The notes: generated from the sequence alone by a model not told the origin. A stretch of 64,000 bases of DNA from Tildeniella torsiva UHER 1998/13D (GCA_019358835.1 JAHHIH010000018.1:1-64000); one strand, 5' to 3'; shown: positions 24,353 to 33,274, counted from the stretch's first letter. A program made the numbers and translations.

Positions 24353-24928
24353 TTACCGTGTAGCCAGAAAATCTAGCACCCTCTGCATCAGCAGGGCGGA
24401 TGCCGTCTCGTCATAGGAGGGCAGTGAGCTATCGGCAAAAATATGTTGGTTACCAGGGTAAAGGAACAGCTCGGCTTCCTCCGCCTCCTCAAGCAGGGAT
24501 CGAGCGGCGTCAATGTCGCCTTCGGTAACGAAGAACGGATCGGCATCCATCGCGTGAATCTGTACTGGAACCCGCTTTGGCCACGCCGACCCAAATTCTG
24601 AGACTGGCACACAGGAATAGAAGAAAAGTGCGCCCTGGGCTCCAGGGCGGGTCTGAGCCAGCTTCTGGGCTGGGGGAACTCCCAGCGAGAATCCGGCATA
24701 GACTAACTCGGACGGCAATCTATCCGCCGCGCGCACGCCGCGCTCTATCACCTCGCTAAACCCCAGTTCTTTGACAAATTGCATGCCGCGATCGAGGTCG
24801 CTGAAGGTATGGCCATCGAATAGATCGGGGGTGTGGACGAGGTGCCCGGCCTGACGCAACCGATCTGCGAAGGCAACAACGCCAGGGGTTAGCCCTTGTG
24901 CGTGGTGATACAAGATAACCTCTGCCAT
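24353..24928 (-). CDS. Dienelactone hydrolase family protein
   Basis: An alpha/beta hydrolase of 191 residues. The nucleophile is the Ser in YAGFSLGVPPAQ (the family more often has Cys), the acid is the Asp in HAMDADPFF and the His lies in YPGNQHIFADSSLPSY. MAEVILYHHAQGLTPGVVAF is the usual first strand. The enzyme would hydrolyse a small ester or lactone. ATG 24928 is chosen over the frame from 24985 because the family begins at this strand. Confidence 0.8.
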   Translation of the reverse strand: MAEVILYHHAQGLTPGVVAFADRLRQAGHLVHTPDLFDGHTFSDLDRGMQFVKELGFSEVIERGVRAADRLPSELVYAGFSLGVPPAQKLAQTRPGAQGALFFYSCVPVSEFGSAWPKRVPVQIHAMDADPFFVTEGDIDAARSLLEEAEEAELFLYPGNQHIFADSSLPSYDETASALLMQRVLDFLATR

Positions 24929-25186
24929 TTCAGCTCCTCCTGAGGATGACTGCCATTGTAACGGGCACCTCACAACAGAGTTCAACGGTGGATGGGCCTT
25001 GATTATCCGTAGGGTGGGGGCGGCCCGAGGCTCTGCCTACACCCCGCCACCCCTACTCCGCCGTAACCCACCGCTTACCCATCGCGAGAAACCCGGTCTC
25101 TGAGGCGGCGGCGGGGCGATCGCGCCTAATTTTGCCTTTCTGATAGTCAAGGCTAAAATCGGGGGAAACCTGCCCCGGCAAACCCT

Positions 25187-26560
25187 ATGAGTCAACCCCC
25201 TCGTCAGCTCAGCGACGAAGCCCTGCTCACCGAAATTTACAGTTCCTTTGAGCCGTTTAAGCCACCAGTGAAGGAAGCCTATGTAGATTGCCAGGAGGTG
25301 CGGGGACGGTGGGACGTAGTGCGCGAACTGGGGCGGCGCATTACCCGATCGAAGGAACCTACCTGTCAGCTGTATACGGGCCATCGAGGGGTGGGCAAAT
25401 CGACCGAGTTGCTGCGGCTGAAGGAATTTTTAGAAGGCCAGGGCTATTTTGTCGTCTACTTTGCCGCCGACAACGAAGACATTGAACCCCAGGATGCGGA
25501 GTATGCCGATATTTTGTTTGCCTGCACCCGCCACCTGGTGCAAGACATTCGCGTGGATAACCACAATCCCCTGGTGCAGTGGCTGCAAGAGCGCTGGGAT
25601 TCGATGAAGGAACTGGCGCGATCGGAGGTGCAGTTCGATGGGCTGACGTTGGAAGGTCAGATTGCCCAGTTTGGCAGCATTAGCTCTACCCTCCGGGCCA
25701 TTCCAGAAAAGCGGCGCGAAATTCGCCAAAAGGTGAACGACTACACGCCGTCGCTGGTGGTCGCCCTCAACGACTTTATTGGGGTAGCCCGCAGCACTCT
25801 ACCCAATACCTGCCCCGGCATTGTGATTATGGCTGACAACTTAGATCGCATTGTGGAGATTCAGCAGGAGGGACAGCCCAGCAACTACGACGAAATTTAC
25901 CTCAACCGCAGCGAAATTTTGCGCGGGTTAGATTGCCATGTGATCTACACCGTGCCCATTTCGATGGTTTATTCCGAACGGGGCACCCGCCTAGAAGACA
26001 ACTACGACAAGCCCGATGTGCTGCCGATGGTGATGGTGCGCTATCCGGATGGCCGCCTTAACGCCGCTGGCTTGGCTAAGTTTCGTGAACTCATTCAAAA
26101 GCGGGTAGCGCTGATCGATGCTGACCTCGCCGACCAGATTGATACTCAACTCTTCGATAGCCCTGCTACCCTAGAAAACCTCTGCCTGATGAGCGGTGGC
26201 CACCTGCGGATTTTGATGCAGCTGATCCAGCGGGCAATCGACTGGACAGATTGCCTGCCCATTACGGCTCAAGCGGTGCAAATTGCCATCGAAGAAGCTC
26301 GGGAAACCTACCTCAATACCATTCAAGCCGACCAGTGGAGGCTGTTAGCTCAGGTCTGCCGCACCCGCAACGCCGACAATGAACCCCAGTGCCTACGACT
26401 ATTGCTCAATCGTTGTTTACTGGAATATCGCTACTATGATGATCAGGGCAAATTGCAGCGCTGGCACAATGTGCATCCGCTAATTGAAGGGTTGGCCCCC
26501 TTTCAAAAAGCCCTAGCGCAGGTGCCCTCACTTCCTTTCCCTTGGGGAGAGGAGAGTTAG
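25187..26560 (+). CDS. AAA-type P-loop ATPase of unknown role
   Basis: 457 residues. Walker A is GHRGVGKSTELL (about residues 65-76), Walker B is GIVIMADNLDRI (about 212-223) and a sensor-like HVIYTVPISMVY follows. The core resembles ATPases of the Orc1/Cdc6 or STAND type. The C-terminal third looks like a winged-helix-containing regulatory part (CRTRNADNEPQCLRLLLNRCLLEY). It is followed 16 bases later by a TPR protein, so the two are probably one operon. Pairs like this occur in defence and signalling modules, but no effector domain is visible here. Function unassigned. Confidence 0.75.
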   Translation: MSQPPRQLSDEALLTEIYSSFEPFKPPVKEAYVDCQEVRGRWDVVRELGRRITRSKEPTCQLYTGHRGVGKSTELLRLKEFLEGQGYFVVYFAADNEDIEPQDAEYADILFACTRHLVQDIRVDNHNPLVQWLQERWDSMKELARSEVQFDGLTLEGQIAQFGSISSTLRAIPEKRREIRQKVNDYTPSLVVALNDFIGVARSTLPNTCPGIVIMADNLDRIVEIQQEGQPSNYDEIYLNRSEILRGLDCHVIYTVPISMVYSERGTRLEDNYDKPDVLPMVMVRYPDGRLNAAGLAKFRELIQKRVALIDADLADQIDTQLFDSPATLENLCLMSGGHLRILMQLIQRAIDWTDCLPITAQAVQIAIEEARETYLNTIQADQWRLLAQVCRTRNADNEPQCLRLLLNRCLLEYRYYDDQGKLQRWHNVHPLIEGLAPFQKALAQVPSLPFPWGEES

Positions 26561-26576
26561 ACACAATAAGGTGGCT

Positions 26577-27953
26577 ATGACCCTAGCGAATGCTGCGAAA
26601 CAAATTGCCGCCGACCCCGAGGCTCAGTACCAAGCCTTGCAAAGATCGCTGCGACGGCGCAAGGGGTTTGGGCTGTTGTTTGTACAGGCTAGCCCGGCCA
26701 AGGCCAGCGACATTTTGCAGCGGCTACGCAACGATTTACCCCAAAAGAATATCGGCACCCTGGTGCTCGATCAACCGATCACCAACCTCTACAATTTGGT
26801 GGCCCAACGCCCCGACTTGGCCAACTTGAATATTTTGGTGGTTCAAGGGCTCGAAAAATCGTTAGAGGCCGATATTAAACCGGGCTACGGTGGCGAAGGC
26901 GACTACTACAATCTCGACACTGTACCGCCACTATTGAGCCACCTCAACCAACAGCGCGATAACTTTCGCGACCACTTTGGCCACCTGTGCTTTGTGTTTG
27001 TGGTGCCGCCCTTTGCCCTCAAATACTTGATCCGCCGCGCCGCCGACTTCTTCGACTGGCAATCGGCTATCTTTACCTTTGCTGATGCCCATGGAGAAGA
27101 ACGCCAAATTCAAACCCAAATTTCCCAGGGTGAAGAAACTGAAAACAGTAACCTGCAAGCCTTGATTAATGTCTTGGAAGGCAATGCCAAATACGAAGCT
27201 GGTGATTATGACGAGGCGATCGCCGCATACGCCGCCGCCTTAACCCTCAAACCCGATTATCTCGACGCGCTCCACAACAAAGGGGTTGCGCTGGGGAATT
27301 TGGGCCAGCATGAGGCCGCGATCGCCTGCTACGATGCCGCCTTGGTCCTCAAACCCGACGATCTTGACGCGCTCCACAACAAAGGGGTTGCGCTGGGGAA
27401 TTTGGGCCAGTATGAGGCCGCGATCGCCTGCTACGATGCCGCCTTAGCCCTCAAACCCGACTATCACGAAGCGCTCTACAACAAAGGGAATGCCCTGTAT
27501 GACTTAGAGCAGTATGATGCTGCGATCGCTTGCTACGATGCTGCATTAGAAATAAAATCTGACTATCAAGACGCGCTTAATAGCAAAGGGAATGCGCTGG
27601 GAAACTTGGGGCGGTATGAGGCGGCAATCACTTACTTTGATGCTGTCTTAATAATCAAACCTGATGATTTTAGTAGTTGGGATAGCAAAGGATATGCATT
27701 AGCTAAAGCAGAAAGGTTTAGTGAAGCGGTCAAGTGTTTTGACAAAGCTATAGAAACTAATCCTCAATATGCCAATGCTATCTATAACAAAGCATTTGCT
27801 GTAAGCAGAACGCATAATTTAGATGAAGCACTGGAGCTACTTCAACGGGCAATTGCCCTAGACCCCAAATATCGCAATATGGCCAGAACCGACACCGACT
27901 TCGACCCCATTCGCGCCGACGAGCGGTTTCAGGCGCTGGTGGAGGGAGAGTGA
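26577..27953 (+). CDS. TPR-repeat protein with a degenerate P-loop-like N-terminus
   Basis: 458 residues. The first about 190 residues form an alpha/beta domain (GFGLLFVQASPAKASDILQR, NILVVQGLEKSLE, LCFVFVVPPFALKYLI) that looks like an NTPase fold but has no GKS/T Walker A. After that come about seven tetratricopeptide repeats of 34 residues (for example YDEAIAAYAAALTLKPDYLD). The protein probably binds partners, the ATPase upstream being the first candidate. The start ATG 26577 is the second codon position after an alternative at 26571. Consecutive repeats are almost identical at DNA level. Confidence 0.75.
   Translation: MTLANAAKQIAADPEAQYQALQRSLRRRKGFGLLFVQASPAKASDILQRLRNDLPQKNIGTLVLDQPITNLYNLVAQRPDLANLNILVVQGLEKSLEADIKPGYGGEGDYYNLDTVPPLLSHLNQQRDNFRDHFGHLCFVFVVPPFALKYLIRRAADFFDWQSAIFTFADAHGEERQIQTQISQGEETENSNLQALINVLEGNAKYEAGDYDEAIAAYAAALTLKPDYLDALHNKGVALGNLGQHEAAIACYDAALVLKPDDLDALHNKGVALGNLGQYEAAIACYDAALALKPDYHEALYNKGNALYDLEQYDAAIACYDAALEIKSDYQDALNSKGNALGNLGRYEAAITYFDAVLIIKPDDFSSWDSKGYALAKAERFSEAVKCFDKAIETNPQYANAIYNKAFAVSRTHNLDEALELLQRAIALDPKYRNMARTDTDFDPIRADERFQALVEGE
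27264..27467 (+). repeat. Two near-identical 102-bp TPR-coding units
   Basis: The segment starting GACGCGCTCCACAACAAAGG at 27264 is repeated at 27366 with very few differences, exactly 102 bases (34 codons) apart. Such identity points to recent duplication or gene conversion inside the TPR array. Confidence 0.8.
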
Positions 27954-27982
27954 GTAAATTCGGGCACAACGTAGTGCCTCCC

Positions 27983-28891
27983 TCACAGGTGCTCCAGCAA
28001 ATAGTCGCAAAACACCGTGGCCCCCGGCGATAGATGCTTCCCCTTGGGGTAGGCCAAATGCCACTGCTTGCGCAGCGAAAACTCGGCCACAGGCAAGATC
28101 ACAAAATCAGTTTCAAGCTCCGCCGCCGACAAACTTGGGGCAGGCAGCACCGCAATCCCCAGCCCAGCCCGAATGCTGACCTTAATCGCCTCATAGCTGC
28201 TCAACTCCAGACGGCAGCGCACCGTAATTGACTGAGCCCTAAAGAACTCCTCCAACAGCTGACGGCTGACCGACCCCGCCTCGCTCAAAATCCACGACTC
28301 CTGAGCCAACTGCTGGGGCGTCACCACCGATCGCCCCGCCAGAGGGTGCTGATGATGGGTAACAATGTGCAGTGGCACATCCATACAGGGGAAGACCGCA
28401 ATGCCATTCAGGGCCGGAGGCTGGTTAAACAGGTAGAGGTCGTCCTGGTTGTCTTGCAGCCGAGCCGAAAGCTCCTGGTGATTGCCAATGTGCAGAGAGA
28501 GTTCCAGCCCTGGGTAGCTGTCCATAAAAGGCTTGAGATGCTGCACCAGGGCGGTTTTGCCGCTTTCAACCGTGGCTACCCTGACCATGCCGCGATCGAG
28601 CCCTTGAAACGCCACCAGCGCGTCATCCAGAGTCGAGAGCTGGGCCAAGACATTGCGACAGGTGGTCAGCAGGGTATCGCCAGCGGTCGTTAGAAAGAGC
28701 TTTCTGCCCACCGTCTCAAACAGCGGTAGGCCAATGGTTTTAGACAACTGCTTAACCTGAATTGACACCGTCGGCTGGCTCAAAAACAGCTCTTCAGCCG
28801 CTTTGGTGTAGCTGCCGTGGCGTGCAACCGCCTCAAAAACCTCCATTTGGTGGAGGGTGATTCCCTTGGTACTGGGTGGTTGCTGGGCCAT
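27983..28891 (-). CDS. LysR-type transcriptional regulator
   Basis: 302 residues. The N-terminal winged helix is LHQMEVFEAVARHGSYTKAAEELFLSQPTVSIQVKQL (about residues 13-50), followed by the linker helix and a periplasmic-binding-like effector domain (LPLFETVGRKLFLTTAGDTLL onward). The sequence resembles the CbbR/CmpR branch that controls carbon or nitrogen genes in cyanobacteria, but the effector cannot be deduced. It lies tail-to-tail with the TPR gene and has no divergent partner with an obvious target; the upstream region 28892-29049 is short and opens toward modBC. Confidence 0.85.
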   Translation of the reverse strand: MAQQPPSTKGITLHQMEVFEAVARHGSYTKAAEELFLSQPTVSIQVKQLSKTIGLPLFETVGRKLFLTTAGDTLLTTCRNVLAQLSTLDDALVAFQGLDRGMVRVATVESGKTALVQHLKPFMDSYPGLELSLHIGNHQELSARLQDNQDDLYLFNQPPALNGIAVFPCMDVPLHIVTHHQHPLAGRSVVTPQQLAQESWILSEAGSVSRQLLEEFFRAQSITVRCRLELSSYEAIKVSIRAGLGIAVLPAPSLSAAELETDFVILPVAEFSLRKQWHLAYPKGKHLSPGATVFCDYLLEHL

Positions 28892-29049
28892 AGCAGGGGA
28901 AACACAGTAAAAATACTTACCAAGTTTAACAACATGTAGGTTGTCAAAGTCAACCTGCTCGACTCACCCTTGAATCCAGCTGTGAGATCAATATAGTCAC
29001 CTAGGTTAGGGCATTCAGAAAACGTTCAAACGTTTGGAGGGGAAATGTC

Positions 29050-31011
29050 TTAGCTAGACTGGCTACAGCCTGGGGCGGGCTCTGGGCGATCGCTCAACAG
29101 CAGCACTCGCTCTGGGGCCAGCTGCACGTACCAGGGCAGCGGTTGCGGCCTCAGCCTCAGCCAGGTTTCTTTGAACACCTCAGCCTGAAGGTCGTAGGCG
29201 TCGTCGTTAGATTCCTGCTCTAGGCTAACTGGGGCTGCGTGGAGCTTGAGAAACACCGTCACCCGGTGGGGGGTTTCGCTGGTGGCCACCACCCAGGCGG
29301 CAAAGGTATTGGGCTGGCTAAGGTCTTCAACGAACTGGATCTGGTGGGCGCGAAACCCAATCTGGCTGAGGTGTTGGGGAATGGCCTCGGCCACCGTCAG
29401 GGTGCAGCGCCAGGCTTCGGCCCTGAGGGTGGTGGCAGACAGGGGGGTGGCCCTAGAAAAGTTTTTACACCCGGTAATCTGGGCGGCGATCGCGCTTCCA
29501 GGCTGCTCAAACACCTGGTGGCGAGTTCCGGCCGCCACAGTCTGCCCCGCCGCCATCACCATAATCTGGGGGCACACCCGAAACACCTCCTCCAGGTTGT
29601 GGGTGACAAACAGCGTCACGCCTCTGTAGCTCGCCAGGGTGGCAATTAGCTGCTGCTCGACCTGGCTGCGCAGGTAGGTATCTAGGGCCGAGAGGGGTTC
29701 ATCTAGCAGCAGCACCTCTGGTTCGGGGGCCAAGGCGCGGGCCAAGGCCACCCGCTGCTGCTGCCCGCCGCTGAGCTGATGGGGGTAGCGATCGCCCAAG
29801 CCCTGGAGCTGCATGGCCCCCAGCCAGCCGCTCACCCGCTGCGATCGCTCCAGCCTCGGCAAATGCTGCAAGCCAAAGCCAATATTCTCGGCAATGGTCA
29901 AGTGCGGAAACAGCGCATAGGTCTGAAACAACAGCCCCACCCGCCGCCGATGGCTGGGGAGATTGATGCCGCGATCGCTGTCAAACAGCACCCGCCCATT
30001 CAGCACAATCTGCCCTCGCTCCGGTGTCTCTACCCCGGCAATGCACCGCAGCGTCATCGACTTGCCCGACCCCGAGGCCCCGAGAATGCCCAGGGCGTCA
30101 GCGCCAGCGGTGAAGGCCACATTTAGCGGGAAGGTGGCGAGGGGTTTGTGGAGGGAGAGGGAGAGGGTAGGGGGTAGGGGGTGGGGGGGTGATGGGGTGA
30201 TGGGGTGATGGGGTGATGAAGGGGAGTTTTGAATTTTGAATTTTGTAAGTCCTTTGGACTGGCTATGCCTACGCGCAGCGTCTCCGGAGGAGAAATTTTG
30301 ACCCACAGACCGGGAATCTTCGTTTTTCGTTTTTCGTTTTTCGTTCTTGCCTCCCCGCTGCTGCCCCTGCCAGACATTTGCTGCCAAAATTCCCGACAGC
30401 GACACAGTGAGAATAATCGCCACCCACCCCCAGGCTTCGGCCATAGCCCCCGCCTCTACCGCGAAGTAGATCGCCATCGGCATGGTCTGGGTGCGGCCTG
30501 GAATATTTCCCGCCACCATCAGCGTTGCCCCAAACTCTCCCAGGGCGCGGGCGAAGGCGAGGGTTAGCCCTGCCAGCAGCCCCGGCCCCGCCAGCGGCAG
30601 CAAAATTTGCCAGAAAATGCGGCCTTCCCTGGCCCCTAGGGTGCGTGCCACCTGCATCAGGGCCGGGTCAATTTGCTCAAAGGCCCCCAATGCTGTGCGG
30701 TACATCAGCGGAAAGGCTACCACTGTCGCTGCGATCGCCGCCCCATACCAGGTAAAAATGATCTGCATTCCCACGGCTTGCAGCAGCGGCCCCAGGGGGC
30801 CATTGCTGCCAAACACCAGCAGCAGCAAAAACCCCACTACCGTCGGCGGCAGCACCAGCGGCGCGATCAAAAGCCCCTCAATCAGCGATTTCCCTGGCCC
30901 GCGATAGCCCAGCATCCAGTAGGCGGCGGCAATACCCGTGAAGAATGCTACCACCGTCGCCAGGCTGGCGACTTTGAGGGAGATCCAGAGGGGGGAGAGG
31001 GGCATGGGCAT
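29050..31011 (-). CDS. modBC: Fused molybdate ABC transporter permease-ATPase (ModB-ModC)
   Basis: About 653 residues. The first 230 are ModB, with five or six helices (VASLATVVAFFTGIAAAYWM, VGFLLLLVFGSNGPLGPLL) and the permease loop EQIDPALMQVARTLGAREGR. The rest is ModC: Walker A GASGSGKS, signature LSGGQQQRVALARAL, Walker B VLLLDEPLSALD and a C-terminal Mop/TOBE-like domain. A low-complexity linker of about 60 residues (GGKNEKRKTKNEDSRSVG onward) joins them. modB and modC are usually separate; the fusion is known in cyanobacteria. The pair imports molybdate delivered by ModA, encoded upstream on the same strand. ATG 31011 fits ModB better than 31092. Confidence 0.9.
   Translation of the reverse strand: MPMPLSPLWISLKVASLATVVAFFTGIAAAYWMLGYRGPGKSLIEGLLIAPLVLPPTVVGFLLLLVFGSNGPLGPLLQAVGMQIIFTWYGAAIAATVVAFPLMYRTALGAFEQIDPALMQVARTLGAREGRIFWQILLPLAGPGLLAGLTLAFARALGEFGATLMVAGNIPGRTQTMPMAIYFAVEAGAMAEAWGWVAIILTVSLSGILAANVWQGQQRGGKNEKRKTKNEDSRSVGQNFSSGDAARRHSQSKGLTKFKIQNSPSSPHHPITPSPPHPLPPTLSLSLHKPLATFPLNVAFTAGADALGILGASGSGKSMTLRCIAGVETPERGQIVLNGRVLFDSDRGINLPSHRRRVGLLFQTYALFPHLTIAENIGFGLQHLPRLERSQRVSGWLGAMQLQGLGDRYPHQLSGGQQQRVALARALAPEPEVLLLDEPLSALDTYLRSQVEQQLIATLASYRGVTLFVTHNLEEVFRVCPQIMVMAAGQTVAAGTRHQVFEQPGSAIAAQITGCKNFSRATPLSATTLRAEAWRCTLTVAEAIPQHLSQIGFRAHQIQFVEDLSQPNTFAAWVVATSETPHRVTVFLKLHAAPVSLEQESNDDAYDLQAEVFKETWLRLRPQPLPWYVQLAPERVLLLSDRPEPAPGCSQSS
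30141..30350. repeat. Heptad STRR and palindromic repeat inside modBC linker
   Basis: Three kinds of repeat are stacked here: GGGGTGATGGGGTGATGG heptamers (about 30185-30215), TTTTGAATTTTGAA heptamers (about 30230-30245), the common cyanobacterial word GCGCAGCGTCTCCGGAGGAG (about 30272-30291) and CGTTTTTCGTTTTT heptamers (about 30321-30342). All are read in frame as part of the ModB-ModC linker. Confidence 0.65.
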
Positions 31012-31130
31012 GGAGGGAGTGAGGGGTGAGGAGTGGGGAGTGGGGAATATAGGGAGTAAGTGGATGAGTGAGATGCCGATACACCTCACCACCCCCTACC
31101 CATCCACCCCCTACCTATCCACCCCGTTCA

Positions 31131-31928
31131 CTACTGCTCTAAAACCGTGAAGCCGTACTCCTCAAAAACAGCCTTGGCGGCATCGCTGGTGAGATAGGCC
31201 ACGAAGGTGCGGGCCGCCTCTGGGCTGGCGGTATTGCTAAGAATGGCTAAGGGGTAGAGGATTGGGCTGTGGAGGGCGGCATCGGCGGTCGCGACTACCT
31301 TCACCTGGTCAGAAATGGCGGCATCGGTGGCGTAGACCACGCCCGCATCCACGTTGCCTGACTCGACTGCTGCCAGCACTCCGCGCACGTTGTTGGCAAA
31401 GATGAGCTTGGGCTGAAGGGTGGCCAAAATGCCCAGGCTGGTAAACACCTGCTCGGTGTATTGTCCGGCAGGTACGCTGCGAAATTCACCGACGGAGATT
31501 TGCTTGACAGCGTCCTTGGTGAGGTCGGTAAAGTCAGTTAGCCCCAGGGTCGAGTCTTGAGGCGCAATCAATACTAGGCGATTGCCCAGCAGGTTCGTCC
31601 GAGTTTCCGACAGCAGCCGATTTTGGGACTCCAGGGCGTCCATTTGGGAAACCCCGGCGGAAATAAACACATCTACCGGAGCGCCCTGCTCAATCTGCTG
31701 TTGCAGGGCACCGGAGGAACCGAAGTTGTAGGTGATGACAATGTCAGGGTGCTCGGTCTCAAAATCGGATTGGATGGCCTGGAGGGCATCTTGAAGGCTA
31801 GCGGCGGCGGAAATGAGCACCGTCGTTGGCGCTTGGGTTACATCAGACTGCCCAGAACCTAGGCTGCCTCGAAGGCACGAACTCAGAGCCAGGGTGGCGA
31901 CCAAGAGCAAAATGTTTCGTCGTTTCAT
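31131..31928 (-). CDS. modA: Molybdate-binding lipoprotein ModA
   Basis: 265 residues. A lipoprotein signal peptide ends in LATLALSSCLRGS, so the mature protein is probably anchored by Cys18 on the periplasmic side. The binding-protein body shows VLISAAASLQDALQAIQSDF, VITYNFGSSGALQQQIEQG, PVDVFISAG and NNVRGVLAAVESGNVDAGVVYATDA, the motifs of ModA. The Ser in AAASL and GSSG positions ligate molybdate or tungstate. It is 119 bases upstream of modBC on the same strand. Confidence 0.92.
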   Translation of the reverse strand: MKRRNILLLVATLALSSCLRGSLGSGQSDVTQAPTTVLISAAASLQDALQAIQSDFETEHPDIVITYNFGSSGALQQQIEQGAPVDVFISAGVSQMDALESQNRLLSETRTNLLGNRLVLIAPQDSTLGLTDFTDLTKDAVKQISVGEFRSVPAGQYTEQVFTSLGILATLQPKLIFANNVRGVLAAVESGNVDAGVVYATDAAISDQVKVVATADAALHSPILYPLAILSNTASPEAARTFVAYLTSDAAKAVFEEYGFTVLEQ

Positions 31929-32000
31929 TGTCTTTAGAGAGAATTGGGAAAGGCTTAGCGCCTGAAGCGTTGGTAAACTATGCCACCTATTCTAATCAGC

Positions 32001-32021
32001 AATACCAACTTGGTTGGTATT
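32001..32021. promoter_or_regulatory. Perfect 9+9 bp palindromic operator between modA and its regulator gene
   Basis: AATACCAAC, spacer TTG, GTTGGTATT. It lies about 72 bases before the modA ATG and 28 bases before the ATG at 32049, in the shared divergent promoter region. It is the likely binding site of the ribbon-helix-helix/Mop protein, which would repress molybdate uptake when molybdate is plentiful. Confidence 0.65.
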
Positions 32022-32048
32022 GACCCATACCCCTACTCTGGTTTTGTC

Positions 32049-32486
32049 ATGCCGCGAAAAAGTCAAGGCTGGGTCACGTTTCAAGCCTCTGAGGAGGAGC
32101 GCAAAATTCTCGATGACTACTGCCAGCGCACCCAGCGCAGCAAAACCGATATTCTTCGGGAGTTAGTACGCAGTCTAGAGCAGCGGCAGCCCGACCCCTT
32201 CGCACCAGAGAGCCCCTCACCGTTCGCCAGCGATCGCGACGCGCAAGCGTTTCTCTCCGTGCAGCGCGACTTTGCCATCAGCGCCCGCAACCTGCTGCGG
32301 GGCAAAATCACCGCGATCGCCATCAGCGGCGTCAACGCTGAACTCACCCTGGCAATCGCGTCCGGCGTTGAGCTGGTGGCGATCATCACCGTAGCTTCAG
32401 TGGAGCGGATGAAGCTGGCCGTGGGCCAGGAGGTCTATGCCGTGGTCAAGTCCAACAGCGTGATGATTGCGGCGATCGCGCCCTAG
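32049..32486 (+). CDS. Ribbon-helix-helix / Mop-domain regulator (ModE-like role)
   Basis: 145 residues. Residues 1-45 form a ribbon-helix-helix DNA-binding domain (GWVTFQASEEERKILDDYCQ then RTQRSKTDILRELVRSLE). Residues about 78-145 form a Mop domain (SARNLLRGKITAIAISGVNA, AELTLAIASGVELVAIITVA and KLAVGQEVYAVVKSNSVMI), which binds molybdate. The classical regulator ModE joins a winged helix to Mop; here the DNA-binding part is of a different fold. The gene is divergent from modA, with a perfect palindrome between. ATG 32049 is chosen because upstream codons of the frame cross the palindrome. Confidence 0.75.
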   Translation: MPRKSQGWVTFQASEEERKILDDYCQRTQRSKTDILRELVRSLEQRQPDPFAPESPSPFASDRDAQAFLSVQRDFAISARNLLRGKITAIAISGVNAELTLAIASGVELVAIITVASVERMKLAVGQEVYAVVKSNSVMIAAIAP

Positions 32487-32557
32487 GAAACTTTTAACCT
32501 GCGCTACCCTTGCCAGTAGTATTTGAGCAATGTTTTGGGCCAGGATGGCGAGCGACT

Positions 32558-33187
32558 GTGAACGAGCGATTAAACTTTGCGGCCTTTTCTCCCACGGCCT
32601 ACGGCGATGTCTTGGGGCGCGAGCAGTTTATGGATATGGGCCTGCGATCGCTGTGGCCCGGCATGCCTCGTCTGGCTGGCCCAGCCTACACCGTGAACTG
32701 CCCGCCGGGGGATAATCTGATGCTGCACGCCGCCATTTACCGGGCGGCCCCCGGTTCTGTCATTGTGGTGCAGGCGGGAGATGCTGAGTACGCCATGGCG
32801 GGGGGCAATGTCTGTGCGATCGCCCAAAGCCGAGGCATTGCGGGCTTTGTGGTCGACGGCGTCATTCGCGACCTGGCTGAAGTGCGCGAGGCGCAGTTTG
32901 CAGTGTTTGCGCGCGGGGTAATGCCGGTGCCAGGCCAGAAGCAAGCCCTGGGCACGCTCAACCAGCCGATCTTCTGTGGCGGGGTGCGGGTCAACCCCGG
33001 TGACATGGTGGTGGCCGATGAAGAGGGGATTGCGGTGATTCCGGCCGCCCAGCAAGACGCGGTTTGGCAGGCGGCCCAGCAGCGCACCGAGCAAGACGCC
33101 GCCCAGTCCCTGGCCGATTGGGAAGTCAACCACCGCGCCAAGGTAGAGCAGCTTTTGCAGTCCCTGGGCTTTACAGAGGCGGAGTAG
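32558..33187 (+). CDS. RraA family protein
   Basis: About 209 residues from GTG 32558; a TTG at 32510 would add 16 more. The RraA fold is marked by GNVCAIAQSRGIAGFVVDGVIRD (about residues 87-110), GTLNQPIFCGGVRVNPGDMVVADEEGIAVIP and an N-terminal GPAYTVNCPPGDNLMLHAA. In E. coli RraA inhibits RNase E; other members are hydroxymethylglutarate/oxaloacetate aldolases, and the RDLAEVR plus GD residues needed for the aldolase type are partly present. It is probably a metal-dependent aldolase or an RNase E regulator; I cannot choose. Start uncertain. Confidence 0.75.
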   Translation: MNERLNFAAFSPTAYGDVLGREQFMDMGLRSLWPGMPRLAGPAYTVNCPPGDNLMLHAAIYRAAPGSVIVVQAGDAEYAMAGGNVCAIAQSRGIAGFVVDGVIRDLAEVREAQFAVFARGVMPVPGQKQALGTLNQPIFCGGVRVNPGDMVVADEEGIAVIPAAQQDAVWQAAQQRTEQDAAQSLADWEVNHRAKVEQLLQSLGFTEAE

Positions 33188-33249
33188 GACACGCGACGCC
33201 CTGGTGACGAATCTCGGCCTTGCTAGGAGTGCAAGCCAGAACCGACCCC

Positions 33250-33274
33250 AAATCGCCCATCAATTGGGCGATTT
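33250..33274. terminator. Bidirectional terminator between convergent genes
   Basis: AAATCGCCCA (33250-33259) and TGGGCGATTT (33265-33274) form a perfect 10-bp stem with a 5-base loop, with A-run on the left and T-run (TTTTCT) on the right. It serves the RraA gene on the plus strand and the gene ending at 33260 on the minus strand. Confidence 0.7.

Noticed and set aside
30482-30907. Plus-strand frames opposite modBC
   Set aside because: Shadows of the high-GC coding strand; modBC has all its family motifs.
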